Positions 37,805 through 50,064 of a DNA stretch of 64,000 nt are shown in pieces. Origin of the DNA: Corbicula japonica (Eukaryota; Mollusca; Bivalvia; Venerida; Cyrenidae); NCBI GenBank assembly GCA_038501625.1, contig JAZAYU010000938.1, forward strand, positions 1 to 64,000, in the 5' to 3' direction. The position numbers and the translations under genes are program-made. The notes beneath the pieces were generated by a model that ran no database searches, was not told where the DNA came from, and worked only from the letters and a program-made list of their open reading frames with translations. Each line of letters begins with the position of its first letter. The stretch's first letter is position 1.

Positions 37805-37954
37805 CACACTGGACAGAATGGGGAAATTGGCAAACTAACACGACCGGTGAGCTCTGTGTTCAGCTACGATATCGACAATGTTCAACTGGTAATGTAAGCC
37901 ATTGTGGAGATGAAAAAAACACTTGGGCTATCCAGCTTTGCGATAACTTGTCAA
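37805..37954 (+). CDS. thrombospondin type-1 repeat exon c3, four-Cys type (partial CDS)
   Basis: A 150-nt exon with ladder WTEWGNW, Arg layer LRYRQC and Cys pattern lacking the first and last TSR cysteines. The loop reads GDEKNTWAIQLC, and c4 differs by a single Lys-to-Arg change. Donor GTAAGA; phase 1-1. The two missing cysteines are the same in all three c exons, so this is a fixed property of the c module rather than damage. Confidence 0.84.
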
Positions 37955-39483
37955 GTAAGACATATTTATGATATATGAACGTTTTACACTAAACCTTGGC
38001 GGTATAAACAAAGTTAAGCTAGTAAAGAAACAATATGGTTAACAAACCAACATTCTTCAACGTTAAGAAAATGCTTTAACGCCTATAAACGGGCTCAATC
38101 AAACCTAGCCTTCAATATTTTCATACTTGTCATCTTTTCATAGGCTTTCCCAGTTAACTGTTCGTATTTTTTAACAAAATCTGGAAGAAAAATTTGAACA
38201 AAAAATGTGTTTGTTTACCAAAACAATTAGTTCGAATCAATTTTGTCTAGACAAAGAAAAATCAATATTGTACTCACTAGTATTGCAGAATCGGACAAAC
38301 CTAATAATTGGATATCGAATTGAATTCCTTGAAAAAATCGATTGAAATCGGATAATAATCGGAAACTTTGATACAGGCTTTGGGTGTTTGTGTGCTTGTG
38401 TTTTGCTATGTACATTTAATGTTTAATTATGTCCTATACTATAAACTAGCATAATTAAAAAATTCAAATAATAAATATAATTAAAATCTATACAGTCCTT
38501 ATTTGAATAGTAGAATTAAAATCCTTGTACAACCATAATGTTCTTTTAATACAAGCAAAAACGACAGAATGTTAGTTCGAGTTCTATGGTGTCGGGCACG
38601 AATGCTTTACTCTGATTTTGTACTATACACTGTAACTTTAAGCAGCAAGCTGCAACAGTAACTATTAATGCAATGAAAATGCTGATTCAGAAGTGAAAAA
38701 TAATGCTGCAGTGCTTTTTCTGCGAGGTGTCAAAAACAACAATATCACCATTACATAAACGAAGTACATTAAATACTGCTGGTAAAATGTCCATGATAGT
38801 TTGTTTTCAAAGATAAAGCTAAATTCTAATACAATTCAGCGTGAATCTACATCACCAAGATCTAAGATTGGTGAATGAACATGTTTACATTGTAATTGTA
38901 AATGCACTTGTAAATTTTGTAATCCCATTTTGCAGTAAAGTATTTTAAATAATCACTATTCAAGAGAAAACTACACCCTTGTACTATCATTTGCGAACGA
39001 TTTCAGACAAAATAGTGTAGGGATATTGGTTGCAAATCATGACCAATCAATGGTTGGAATCATTTGCCACTTCCAATTTGAATTCACCGATAAAAACCAG
39101 TTTTAAATCAACTCAGTTTTGCATTTAGAAATGCTTTTTTAGTAGTAGCTTACAACATTAGCTATTACTATTGTGTGCTTACTGCCATTTTTAACATCAA
39201 GTTCGGTGTTCCAAAGGTGTTTTCAAATATTATTTTCATGTACTCAACATTCAATGAAAATATGACAAAATGACAGTGCTTTGAAAAAAATACACACAGT
39301 AAAAAGTGAAAATTACAAATTTGCTTGCATCGAAATTTTCTGCATCTATTGAAATCCCTGTAACCACAAAACAGGTTGTCAGAAGAGAGAACATACCAGT
39401 TATTATAACTTTCTTCTAAATCCTGTTGCAAATATTCACGATGTATTGTTATGTACATTTATAAAAAAAAAAGTAATCATACA
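37955..39483 (+). other. intron c3-L3, proximal part
   Basis: Co-linear with 18.59-19.98 kb after c2. Short ORFs (for example 39168-39458 on the minus strand) are not shared. At about 39.45 kb it is interrupted by the R1 repeat array. Confidence 0.6.
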
Positions 39484-40857
39484 TGCATATCAGGAATCGC
39501 CACACTCAAAAAACACAGCCTCCCCACGCAGCGAAAAAGAAGAGAGGAAGAGAGAGAGAGAGCATGTTTTTTATAAGTATGTCAATTCAAATAGGACGCC
39601 ACAAACAATTAAAAAAGAAGAGATCATTTGGGGATATCGCCTTGGAACGGTCATTGGCAAAACAAATTGCCACTGGTGGTTTAAACCAGGTTCTAGGGTG
39701 CACCAACCACACACTAGACCCAACAGGTTCCCGTATCACAAAACAAGCACAAGCTGTCTTGTTGAAATAACTCCATCCCACCCATCGGCTCAGCAATGTT
39801 TCATGCAAAAGCACACAAACATATAAAACATAAGAAGCTAAAAGCATTGCAAAGCCAAAGGGTAGGTACTCAATGATCTTACCGAGACCAGAGCTCCTGG
39901 GGTAAATTCAGCAAGAACACGATGACATGTTTAAAAAAAAGCAACATATGCATATCAGGAATCGCCACACTCAAAAAACACAGCCTCCCCACGCAGCGAA
40001 AAAGAAGAGAGGAAGAGAGAGAGAGCAAATGTATTATATACTCAGCAAAAATAAAAAGTACCCACTTTTCTACCTGTGATTTTGTAAAACTAGAAAAATA
40101 AAATAGAAAATATCTTCTTTGAACAGATCTGCATTGCTGTAATCATTACAAAGAAATAAAATGTTCTTAAAAATCTGCAGTCACGACTAAGTTATCTTTC
40201 CCTTTGCTATCATTGGGGTTTTAGGAAGAAGTAAGTGATTCTAAACAATATTCACATTTGTTGGAATTAAATCAATTTTTCCAGTTCTTTATGTCAATAA
40301 AATCACAAAAAATCATTAATAAAACAACTCGTCCTCTATAAAAAAACGCTAGAAATCCCAAACATTTCCTATTACCTCCCTTTGAATTGAATATATAGGG
40401 GTGTTTAATCCATCATTCATAGTTATCTGATGGGCATTTGCTCAGGTTTAGGTGTGGAAGATTATGTTCACGAACAATTAAACTTAAAAACGACTGAGAT
40501 TAATTAATAAAACACCTTTTGAAGTGTTCGTAATTAAATGAAAATATGTGAATGAGAATATAAGCATAAAAAGTGGGTACTTTCTATTTTTGCTGAGTAT
40601 ATATGTATGTCAATTCAAATAGGACGTCACAAACAATTAATAAACAAGAGAACCTTTGGGGATACCGCCTTGGAACGGTCAGTGGCAAAACAAATTGCCA
40701 CTGGGGTTTTAAACCAGGTTCTAGGGTGCACCAACCTCACACTTGCCCCAACAGGTTCTCGTATCACAAAACAAGTACAAATTGTCTCGGTGAAATAACT
40801 CCAACCCACCCATCAGCTCAACAATGTTGCATGCAAAAGCATACAAACATAATATGA
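39484..40857. repeat. two tandem R1 repeat copies, the second split by a MITE
   Basis: Copy one is about 39484-39860. Copy two starts again at about 39950 with the same AATCGCCACACTCAAAAAAC motif, is interrupted at 40039, and resumes at about 40606. The consensus includes a GA-rich tract and the AGTGGC...GCCACT motif. Other R1 copies lie in the a-b introns and near 34.55 and 53.0 kb. Confidence 0.7.
40039..40599. mobile_element. mariner-type MITE (TA-flanked)
   Basis: About 557 bp between TA dinucleotides. The ends are CTCAGCAAAAATAAAAAGTA and the reverse complement of TACTTTCTATTTTTGCTGAG, with one mismatch in the first 20 nt; the similarity continues through CCCACTTTT. It sits inside an R1 copy whose uninterrupted form is present at 39.54-39.60 kb, proving insertion. 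No transposase. Confidence 0.85.
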
Positions 40858-40875
40858 ACTAAGGCACTGCCTCTT

Positions 40876-43800
40876 ATCGAGCTCTAGCTTTATTAATCTC
40901 AGATAATGATTTATATTAAAAAATAATTTGTTTCTAACATTTGTTAGCCTACTCATGCACGATAAAATTATGTGATTTTTGGAAAGAATTTAGGTCTACA
41001 TCAACTTAATTCAGCTGGACAACTGGCAATCTGACTTTTACTAAACATTAGGGTTTTTAATGTGTAAACGCAAAGGCTACTTGCTTAAATTTACAACCCA
41101 AATGTGTTCCATTACCTCACTTAATGCAATATTGAATATTGATAAATTCTTCATTGCTACATGAAAATATTACATTGTCACATGTGCATGAAAATTAATA
41201 TATTATTGTCTGAAAAATAAATTTCATTTTTTAAAAGGTTACCTTGATTACACTAGCATTTGTAACTTGCAATTGCACAAAATTGTTCCATGCTATTCAA
41301 AAAATATATATGCATGTAAATGAATAAAGTTATAATATAGACATAAAAAGAACTGTTTTAATATACATGTACATCACATTAACACCATATTGAGACTTCA
41401 ATATTTAGTGTGATACATCACCTAGATTTTGGGGCATATTTGTGCAAAGTCATTTGAAAATATCTCCAGGAATGACAATGCTATAGGAATTTTCAGTTAG
41501 TAACAACAGTAATTTGAAGCTATAGATGCTGTGTGAAAAATATTGTGACAATATGGTACATATTTGGTGACAATAAGGTACATATTTGAGCCAAGTTACT
41601 TAAATGTGCATGATAGAATTACTTATTTAAGTTGAAAAATAGTTCAGCTATTGGGCCAAAATAGATGAAATAATCTCAATCAATTAAACATAAACATGTA
41701 CAATATCATGTAGTCTGATTAGCCATATGTAACACTCCTTTACAGGTCTATGTAACTGATTTGAAACAAAATGCTTCTTTATATCTATTTTCATTACATA
41801 AATGAATTGCGCTTGCCAATCAAATCATGCATTAAAAATGTTGTTGGTCCATTTTTTAAATGTATAATTATAACAACTTTAAGAGATTGTTTGCAAAAAA
41901 ATGTAAACCCATAAACACATCAACATGCCATTATTCATAACCACTTTTGGATCTCTGTCTGGTAAGTATTTTATAAATGTAATATATACTGGAAAATGTG
42001 AATTTCAAAATTCTGAAGCTCATTTCAGTTGGTATTTTCTTGATTTTGTATTTTTCATTGCAGAAATTTAGGCACAACTACTTTAAAATAGGTAAATTTC
42101 TCTTTAAAAAGTACCATATATTAAAAAATGTAAACTTCTCTACTGTTACATTGCTAAAACATAAACATACAAAAGAAAAAATCATTGTTTTTATTATGAG
42201 TGCAATTTCCAGTTTTTTGTGTTAAAGTCCAGCTTAAGCAGATCCAAATACCGGTATATTCAGATTTTTTCATGTATTTAAAGAGGCCAAACACCCACTG
42301 ACATGGCAAGAAATGTTTCTCTTCCTATTCACAGCAATCTACTTTTTTTCAACAATTTAAATGATTATGAAAGCTCTGATTTTTTTTTTATTTTCTAAAA
42401 CACAACTTTTTGATGCTGAGCAAATTTAGTGACACCATGAATATTTAACAAAATTTGCAAAAATAAAACAGACACCTTGTAAATAGTGTATTTGATTATA
42501 CATGTACCTCACATACATATTTTGATTATGAAATCATGTTAATATGTGCACATGACAGAAAATATGGTAATAATAGAACACTTTTAATTCCCAAAATGAT
42601 ATTTGATGCTATTCTTGGTACACATGTATTCTGCTTTCTGGTCAAACTTTTTGGTCCCAACTGATGATAATATATTGGAGATTAACCCTTTCCTCCATGT
42701 AAACCCCTTTATGACATGGAAAAACTGTGTAGATTCAGATCAGCCAGCACATCCATGATGTCTGATCAGGATCTGCCATGTTCACTTGTTTAAATCATTA
42801 GGTTATTTCTGAACAAAAAGTGAACAGTGCAGATCCTGATTAGATGTTCCAGCTAATCTGGATCTACACTGGTCTCACACTGGTAAAAAGGCATGTCTGT
42901 AGAGTAAAAGGGTAAATTTCTCTTTTATTTAAAATCTCATACTACAGTACTGTGTATTAAAATTAAAAAGGTAATACTCAGTAGTTACTTTGAGAAAATT
43001 ATGTCTATACAATTAATAAAACCTAAAATTTCATACATTTAGGACAATCTGTCATGTATTTGGCCAAAATATAAAAAAAAACATAAATTGTTTCTGGAGG
43101 TACCATGTCAAATATGCCACAAGTCAATTCAGGCAGTACTTGTAAGTCTATTGTATATTGCAATCACTGTAAAGAGTTAGTTTTGTTTTTATATTTACAC
43201 AAGCTTTTAAAAAATAGTATCATTGCTTAATTGAAATCTAAAATTGTGCTTGTCATCATGAAACCCAAGAACAAATTAAAACATCATCTGATTGTCATTT
43301 TTCCTTAAAAAATTGGACTGTCATCATAAATTAAAGTAATTTATGTTACAGTCATAATCTCTTCTCTACACCTACCCAAGGTGTTGATTCAATCATTTTT
43401 GTCTGGGTGTCACCCTGTTATATAAGATCACAATTTACAACACTTGCAGTAAAAGTCAGAGGTACTAATGCAATCAAAGGTGTCATATTTAATAAATAAA
43501 TAAATTTATTTCTAAACCAATTTCCATGTTGGACAATGCAAAATACACAGCTTATGTTGCAACCATCAATATTTGATTCTGTGCTAGTGTAGACAGAGTG
43601 ACTTTTGTAGACTAAGGTCATTGATCAAAAGAGCATATTGACATATAAATGATGTCTTTTCTTTTGTTGCAACATTTTGTTAATTGTTTTCCCACCTTTT
43701 TAGTCATGATAGTCTTGGACAAAATTCCGGAAAAAGTACATGTTGCTTTGTACAAAATGTCCAATCTATGAAGCAACTTGTTCATGAAAAATATTTTATA

Positions 43801-44953
43801 AAACATCATAATATGACATAGAACATATTAACACAATGATACTAAAAACTTTATTAATAAAATAAAATAAAAATGTGGCCTATTTTGAGGCCTATTTTAG
43901 CATTTTCAAAATAGTGTGGCTCGATTGACTTGTTTGTGGCCTATTGACTGTAATCCATATACCAATTCCATGGTATTTGATAATAAATTTGGTGTGAATA
44001 GACTGATAACGATCCCAATCTATCAACCAAAACAATAAACATTATGTTTATGCAGTGTAGACTCAGTGTAGACCCTAATTCTTTAGGGCGGCCAGTTTCT
44101 TTTTTTTTAGAAAACAGAGTCAGTCTTCAACGCCCCTGTGGTGTAGATTTGCTCTTGTGCCATGTGTTTTATAATAATAAATAAAATAAATCTCATACCT
44201 CGTGTTCAGTACTCTCACAAACAATATCTTCGACTGCCATTGGACTGGCCGAGCATAGGTAACTGGACTCTACATGTCTGAATGACGAACATGGCCAGTG
44301 ACAAAAAACTCTTATACAAAACTGAATTGTGGCGCTGGTCTACGCTAAGCTCAGTGTGTCTCACAATGTGACTGAATATTGCGAGATCCAGTTCACAATT
44401 CAACTTCACATAAAACTTGGTTCTCACCAGCCTTACAGTATCTTGTTTTCAAAAAAAACTCCATGCATCTGATTGTTCCGTCGATGGGCCTTATGCTCCT
44501 TTGAATTTAAAGGCCTAATAATCCACTGACAAGCTAACATTCAGTAGTTTTCAACTTGACTTCTTCAGTCTAATTTCTCAAAATGGCCGATCGCTATTGG
44601 TTACAACGAACGACAACCTACTCTCTAAACAGACGATTTAAATTGTTTAGCTTTCCAAAATGCTAGTCCGATAACAATGCTACCGAATAATAAGTTTTAA
44701 TTTTTAAAGATATTTTGCCAATAGCAATTTATAAAAATAAAGCCAATAACAAAATTTGTAAAAACAATACTTTGCCGTAAGTTTTTACCGGTCAGGTTTT
44801 TTCCCGTGTTTACATTGCCTTATGCTGTGCACAACCGGAAACCAGCGCACAACCGGAAACCATCGTTTTTTTCTCCTTAGTGAATGGGCATTCCTGCGAC
44901 CTTAAGACGAGCTTAACGCTCGGGTCGCTTCGCGACCCGAGCTAGAGCTCGAT
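40876..44953. mobile_element. 4.1-kb inserted segment with 14-bp inverted ends
   Basis: The ends are ATCGAGCTCTAGCT and AGCTAGAGCTCGAT. The right end abuts the interrupted R1 sequence directly; the left has about 25 nt of extra sequence before it. Just inside the right end is a perfect 11-bp hairpin, GCTCGGGTCGC/GCGACCCGAGC (44918-44942). No transposase or other domain is seen. The interior is uniformly AT-rich with only short ORFs and holds a separate palindromic element at 42684. It could be a non-autonomous DNA transposon; I cannot assign a superfamily. Confidence 0.55.
42684..42914. repeat. palindromic foldback MITE
   Basis: Two arms of about 100 nt are inverted copies. The left contains GATCAGCCAGCACATCC and CTGATCAGGATCTGCC. 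The right contains GCAGATCCTGATTAGATG and CAGCTAATCTGGATCTACA. The outer ends are CCCTTTCCTC and a diverged complement. Elements of this design are, as I recall, common in clam genomes; this is family memory, not a search result. Confidence 0.65.
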
Positions 44954-45128
44954 ATAAACATAAGAATTTAATAGCATTGCAAGGCCAAAGGGCGGGTACT
45001 CAATGATCTTTCCGAGACCAGAGCACCTGGAGTAAAATCAGCAAGAACACGATGACAGGGATAAAAGAAACAAATCGAGCTTTTAGGTTATTTTAAGAAA
45101 AGATTTCCCCATAAACTTTCATAAACTC

Positions 45129-45735
45129 TTACACCCCTGCCACCGTCGTGCAACCAAAGAGGTAAGCATAATGATCAACTGTAGATGGGTTAATCACCAG
45201 GCCTGCAGAGCGCTGTAAAATATCATGTTGGTAACCTTTCTTTTTAAATTTACAGATGGTTTTTACGAATAACCGGGAGAAATTAACATCGCTTTTTATC
45301 TTCTTAAGTTTATAAATTGAATCTCCATAAAAAACTGGCTGTGAAATTCCTTGTTGCATTAGTGATTTTAAACTGCAGCTGTATTTATGAATTAGATCTG
45401 GATATCGGCGATAAAACTTGCAAAAGGTTTTCCTCAATTTGTGATACCGATAACCTTGTTTTAAAAGTGTTTCTGTAATGCAAAGATTACGTTCATTGAA
45501 ATCATTCACATCGTTGCAAGCTCTTGAAAAGCGAACAAGCTGTGAGATATAAACCCCGTAAGAAGTTGCACGAGGAACATCGCCGTCTAGAAACGGAAAA
45601 TTTACTATATTAAAATTAAAATCATCTCTTTTATCATAAATTTTAGTAATGACGTAACCATTTTCGAAGGATAGATTTAAATCAAGGAAGTGTGCTTGCT
45701 TTTCTGAAGTGTTCGCTTTGTTAAGCTGTAGTTCT
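45129..45735 (-). pseudogene. C-terminal fragment of a Penelope-like reverse transcriptase
   Basis: On the minus strand, from 45735 down, the frame reads a KELQLNKANTS start, then FLDLNLSFENGY, TKIYDKRDDFNFNIVNFPF and YGVYISQLVRFSRAC. The 126-residue frame that follows contains ERNLCITETLLKQGYRYHKL and QPVFYGDSIYKLKKI. This is the region directly after the RT domain: the element at the window end breaks off at KELQLN, exactly where this begins. A downstream endonuclease domain is not seen. The frame is open but isolated from the RT, so it is a dead fragment. Confidence 0.8.
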
Positions 45736-45799
45736 TTAACGAAACGAATCGATCTTCTAGGTTCTTTTAAGAAAAGATTTCCCCAAAAAAATCATAAAC

Positions 45800-45910
45800 T
45801 CTTAAACCCCTGCCACCGTCGTGCAACCAAAGAGGTAAGCATAATGATCAACTGTAGATGGGTTAATCATCAGGCCTGGAGGGTGCTGTAAAATATCATG
45901 TTGGTAACAA
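45800..45910. repeat. short second copy of the Penelope-like 3' end
   Basis: Repeats about 110 nt of 45125-45240 (block GTAAGCATAATGATCAACTG) with few changes. A third copy lies at about 53490-53605. These fragments share an upstream GGTTCTTT/AAGATTTCCCC context derived from a-b intron sequence. Confidence 0.7.
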
Positions 45911-46398
45911 AATTAATATTGTTTAAACCAACAGGTTGTTAATAGCAATAAATGCCTACCAAGTAAAAAAAAATAAATAATGTCTTGTACGGATATATGA
46001 CTATGATATGCATAACTATGCGGTACTTTACAGACATAGGTCAACATCTATGTAAATCGATTACGAGAATGACATCGATTATCAAATCGAGTTGTGTTTA
46101 CAGACGAATAATCGGTACATCACTAGTACTCACCTTGTAATTCGATGTTTTCTCCCTGGCCGTTTTATTAATTTATCTAAAACAATAAACAAATCGTTTC
46201 TTTACCTTATGAACAAAATATGTTTTAGCAGAATAAAATAATTTCATTCAAATATTTCAGTTATAAAATGTCTATTTCATTTCATAACTTCTTTAACTTA
46301 AACGTTTCAACTATGAAATGATTCAATATCGAAATGAGTTGTCGGTAATAGTGCAAGAGAGTTGTACTCAGCGTTAACTTAAGAACTGTTTGTTTTAG
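45911..46398 (+). other. intron c3-L3, distal part
   Basis: Resumes the c-L intron (homologous to 20.03-20.35 kb) after the inserted material. Ends CTGTTTGTTTTAG. No further feature. Confidence 0.6.
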
Positions 46399-46545
46399 GC
46401 AGCGATTTGAACACTACAACACAAAAGACAACCCATACAACTACTACAGCAGCATTTAGCACTTCTGTATCAAAATCGCCAGTAAACTTTTACCCGTCGT
46501 CAACAGCAGCAACGACCCCCGGATCTAATATTACTTTTTCAAACG
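46399..46545 (+). CDS. Thr/Ser-rich linker exon L3 (partial CDS)
   Basis: 147 nt, 49 residues. A run of Thr (TTTQKTTHTTTTAAFSTS) is followed by SPVNFYPSSTAATTPGSNIT, so an O-glycosylated spacer is likely; the NIT sequon adds a possible N-glycan. Acceptor TTTGTTTTAG is strong; donor GTAATG. Same length and nearly the same sequence as L4. It is followed 936 nt later by a3. Confidence 0.7.
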
Positions 46546-47481
46546 GTAATGTGAAAACCATTGGCTTAAAGTGACTTCTCATTAATTATGTAAAAAGTGA
46601 TAAAAATACATTATTGCATAAATTGTTAGAATTTATAACGCCACGGACAAAACATTCCTAAATATGTAAATAAATTTCACTCGCTTATTTATATTACGGT
46701 ATGAAAATGTAGGCCTTACCTTGAGAGATGTTAATAATGTTGATTTATATTGCATAAACGTAATTAGGTGCAGCCTAACGTATACAAAACGAAATAACCA
46801 CCGAGCAGTCAGAGCACAAACAACCATTTAAGAAAGAGTGAGCATTACAAAAATGCCTTACCTTTTGATTGCGGAGAGAAATCTCTTACCTCTTTATGCT
46901 CATTTGCTTCACTTTCAATCTAAGTTTTTGTTATGGAAAAAAATCACTCGACAAACTGAATATTAATGGAATTCTTTTCGCTCGAAATATTGTCGAACCC
47001 AACATTTGGACCTGCATAATGACAACATCGCATCATTGAAGCTTTTGTTTTTAATATTTGACTAGGCATTGCTAATTACTTTCTTTCGAAGTCAATACAA
47101 TATATTGTGAATATTGTGGACTGTCATTTTACTAAAACCACGTTTATTTGACTACTCAGTTGATGCATTTGTTTTATCTAAACACGCAATTTAATGTTAT
47201 TAAGATTTTAGTAGAAAATGAACCAAGAAAAATGGGCTGGTTGACATTTGCGATATATCATTATTCCTTGTAAATCTATTAATGGTGTTAGGTAAACTTA
47301 TTAAAAAGAGTTTAACTTAAGTTTGTCAAACAATTCATGGCTCAAAGTACACAATACTCATGCAATATTATTAATTGCTCGGTTGGTAACCATATTTCGA
47401 TAATTCTGATCAAATTAATATGCAGTGTTTCTCTAGATTCGATAGTTGTTTGTATCAAAAATTACCCTTTTTGTATTGTAG
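46546..47481 (+). other. intron L3-a3
   Basis: Co-linear with the other L-a introns. A short minus-strand ORF near 46.63-46.83 kb has equivalents in cassette 1 but carries different stops, arguing against a gene. Ends TTGTATTGTAG. Confidence 0.6.
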
Positions 47482-47637
47482 ATTACTGGACAGCGTGGGG
47501 AAGTTGGCATTGCTTGGAGAATGACGTAGTTTGTTTAATGCAACGATTCAGAAAATGTTCAAATGGTAATAACAACACATGTGGCAATGACACTAAGTAT
47601 ATGGATCGGATACCTTGCGATGATAGTATCTGTCCTG
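47482..47637 (+). CDS. thrombospondin type-1 repeat exon a3 (partial CDS)
   Basis: A 156-nt TSR exon with six Cys. It begins AT TAC instead of CT CAC, so the junction codon becomes G|AT (Asp) and the next residue Tyr: DYWTAWGSW. His replaces Gln before Cys1, and the Arg layer is QRFRKC. The first donor is GTAAGTG. A 35-nt tandem duplication starting in the last codons places a second identical donor after 47672. Confidence 0.85.
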
Positions 47638-47700
47638 GTAAGTGATTAGATTTGCAAGACCCTACTGTCCTGGTAAGTGATTAGATTTGCAAGACCCTAC
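47631..47700 (+). repeat. 35-nt tandem duplication across the a3 splice donor
   Basis: The 35 nt beginning TGTCCTGGTAAGTG occur twice without change. Use of the second donor would lengthen the exon by 35 nt and read Gly-Lys-stop. Other cassettes have one copy. Confidence 0.9.
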
Positions 47701-48893
47701 TAAATAAAAAAGTGAATATTCATAACAGAAATCACCACACTCATAAAACACAGCCTCGCTAAGAAGCGTAAAAGGAGAGAGGTAAAGTAAGCATGTTGTT
47801 ATAAGTAATTCCTTTCCAATTAGACGCCAACAACACTTAAAAAACAAGAGGACAATGCGGGTTTCCGCATTGGAACGGTCAGTGGCGAAACAAATTGCCA
47901 CTGTGACTTTAAATCATATTCTAGAGTGAACCAACCTCACACTTGCCCAAAAAGGTTCTCACATAAACAAACAAGTGCAAGTTGTCTTCGTGAAATAACT
48001 CCAACTCGCCCTACACCTTAACAACTGTGCCTGTAAATATACACAAACGTATAAAACATTTATATAAGAAGCTTAAAGCGTTGCAAAGCCAAAGGGATGA
48101 GTACTCGGTAATCTTAACCTGACCTGAGCCCTTGGAGTAAAATAAGCAAGAACACGATGACAGGGATAAAAAGAACAAATCGAGTTTCTAGGTTCTTTAA
48201 AGAAAAGACTTCCCTTTAACCTTTGTAGACTCTCAATCCTCTAACAGGGTCGTGCAACTGTCATAAAAGGCACGTTTTCATTGTAAGAAAATACACAAAC
48301 CCGGAGCTTGATAATCGGCCCGATGGCTATATTAAATATGCACCCGCTAAACTATTTGTCATCTGGGTTTAAAGCGATCTTTTGGTAATTTTACGAGTAT
48401 TTTGATGCCAACTTCTTCACGATGCTAACTAATAAGTAAGTTAAGATTAATCTGCTTTCCAATGGTAATTAAAGTTCACCTAAGTGTTAAAAAGCTATCA
48501 GCTATATATGTAATATTTTTATATATTACACAAATTATTGTTTTTAAACATTAGTTAATTTGTGTTAAAGTAGGAAAACACACACATTGTTGGAAAATTA
48601 GAACTAAATTTACCTGTCCAATTAATCTTTGTGATTTTAAATAGCGCAAAATTATTGTTGTTTTATACACTTAAATACCCTGCCATAAGACTATATTTGT
48701 ATTACGCAATTCAACGTTTGATTCTTTGTCTTGATTCGCGTAAACAACTGCAGGCTGTAAAAAGTCAATGCAAATGTGTTTATATGCATTTATGTTTTGG
48801 TTGGGGAAGATATTACGAAAATTCGGAAAGCTTAATCATATAGTGTTTCATTTAATGTGATAATTTAAGTTTTATGTTAACCTTAATTATAAG
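47701..48893 (+). other. intron a3-b3 with repeat R1
   Basis: R1 copy at about 47735-48105, then the common a-b intron. Ends in TTAATTATAAG. Nothing else is seen. Confidence 0.6.
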
Positions 48894-49043
48894 CTCATTG
48901 GACAGCTTGGGGAAGTTGCATGGAAAATGGCGTAGGTTGTTTAATACAACGATTCAGAGAATGTTCAACTGGTAACAACACCATATGTGGCAATGACACA
49001 AAGTATATGGATCAGATACCTTGCAATGATAGTATATGTCCTG
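48894..49043 (+). CDS. thrombospondin type-1 repeat exon b3 with in-frame deletion (partial CDS)
   Basis: 150 nt rather than 156: six bases are missing after WTAWGS. The third Trp and following Gln are gone and the ladder runs directly into Cys1 (WTAWGSCMEN). The six Cys and IQRFREC remain. The donor is GTAATTG, weaker than GTAAGTG in b1, b2 and b4. The module would be folded with an incomplete Trp-Arg stack, or the exon may be in decline. Phase 1-1 is kept, so skipping it would be harmless to frame. Confidence 0.75.
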
Positions 49044-50064
49044 GTAATTGATGGGATATGCAAGACCTACTTGAAAATTATAATGAAACTTCACGAATTA
49101 AATATATTTATTTAAAAAACTAGTACGTTATGAAGAGGATATTTCTTTTGAACAGTGTAAAATAGAAACGTTCATGTTTCTCACCGAGTGAGCTTCGGAG
49201 TTCCAATTTTCACGAATGGCGCAATCACGAGTGAGTTTACATAATTCTGAAGTTCACGAGTGAAATATATTTCTATCTTTCATTGGTAAAAGAGTTATGC
49301 TACGTGTGTTTGACAACTTATTGCATACCACTGCGCAAAAACTTCGACGTTCATTCATGACGTCATTTTTTCTAACTTGAACTTGTTTTCTAAAAGTTCT
49401 CAATCGGAATATTACGACATGTTGTGCATTTGGGACCAACGTGAATAAGCAATGAATATAAAATTATATTCCACTCTTTGTAAAGTGTGAACTGTTTTTT
49501 ATTTCACTGAGAAAATTCTATAATTCACGGGAAAACAAACAATAAGTTGTAAGGTTTTATATCGTCGACTTATAATTTTGCTTGAGTTTAACAACGTTTG
49601 TTGTGGTTCTAAACATATTTTAACTGTTGAATCTCCATAGTTTGTACCATCTAATGTTTTATGAAAATGTGTTTAGTCTTCGACTAATAAAGTTAGCATT
49701 TGTGTTTACTTAAAATGCTAGGTTCCATATTGAGAAAAATTTACCCGTTGTAATGAAATTGCGAATATAATTGTATAATACAGCGCTGCTTCTTCCTTAT
49801 TGCATTTTGAAATCGCATGGTGTTTTTTTTTTAATATATTACGAACGCCACGCGAACAGATGAAAAGAAAACTATGAACATTCGAAAAAATGTTGTAAAC
49901 GCGCTAAATTAATATGGGAAATTACAAACGTATGCAGGCGATATGTAGCAAAAAGAGAAAATGTGAACAAAAAATTACTTCTTGCACGCAACTTTGGCAA
50001 TGTTTGGCAACTTTCTTTTTCTAGAAACAGTGGAATATGCATGCGAGCGTTTACTTAGTTGTGG
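49044..50064 (+). other. post-b3 intron, no gene seen
   Basis: Co-linear with 34.2-35.5 kb and 57.5-58.4 kb. Contains the motif pair CGAGTGAGCTTCGGAGTT and ACGAGTGAAATATATTTC found after every b exon. No b' fragment here. Confidence 0.6.

Noticed and set aside
39446..40857. ORFs of 84-126 codons resembling each other at 34.4, 39.4, 40.6 and 53.0 kb
   Set aside because: All coincide with the R1 repeat, are open in several frames at once and show no domain.
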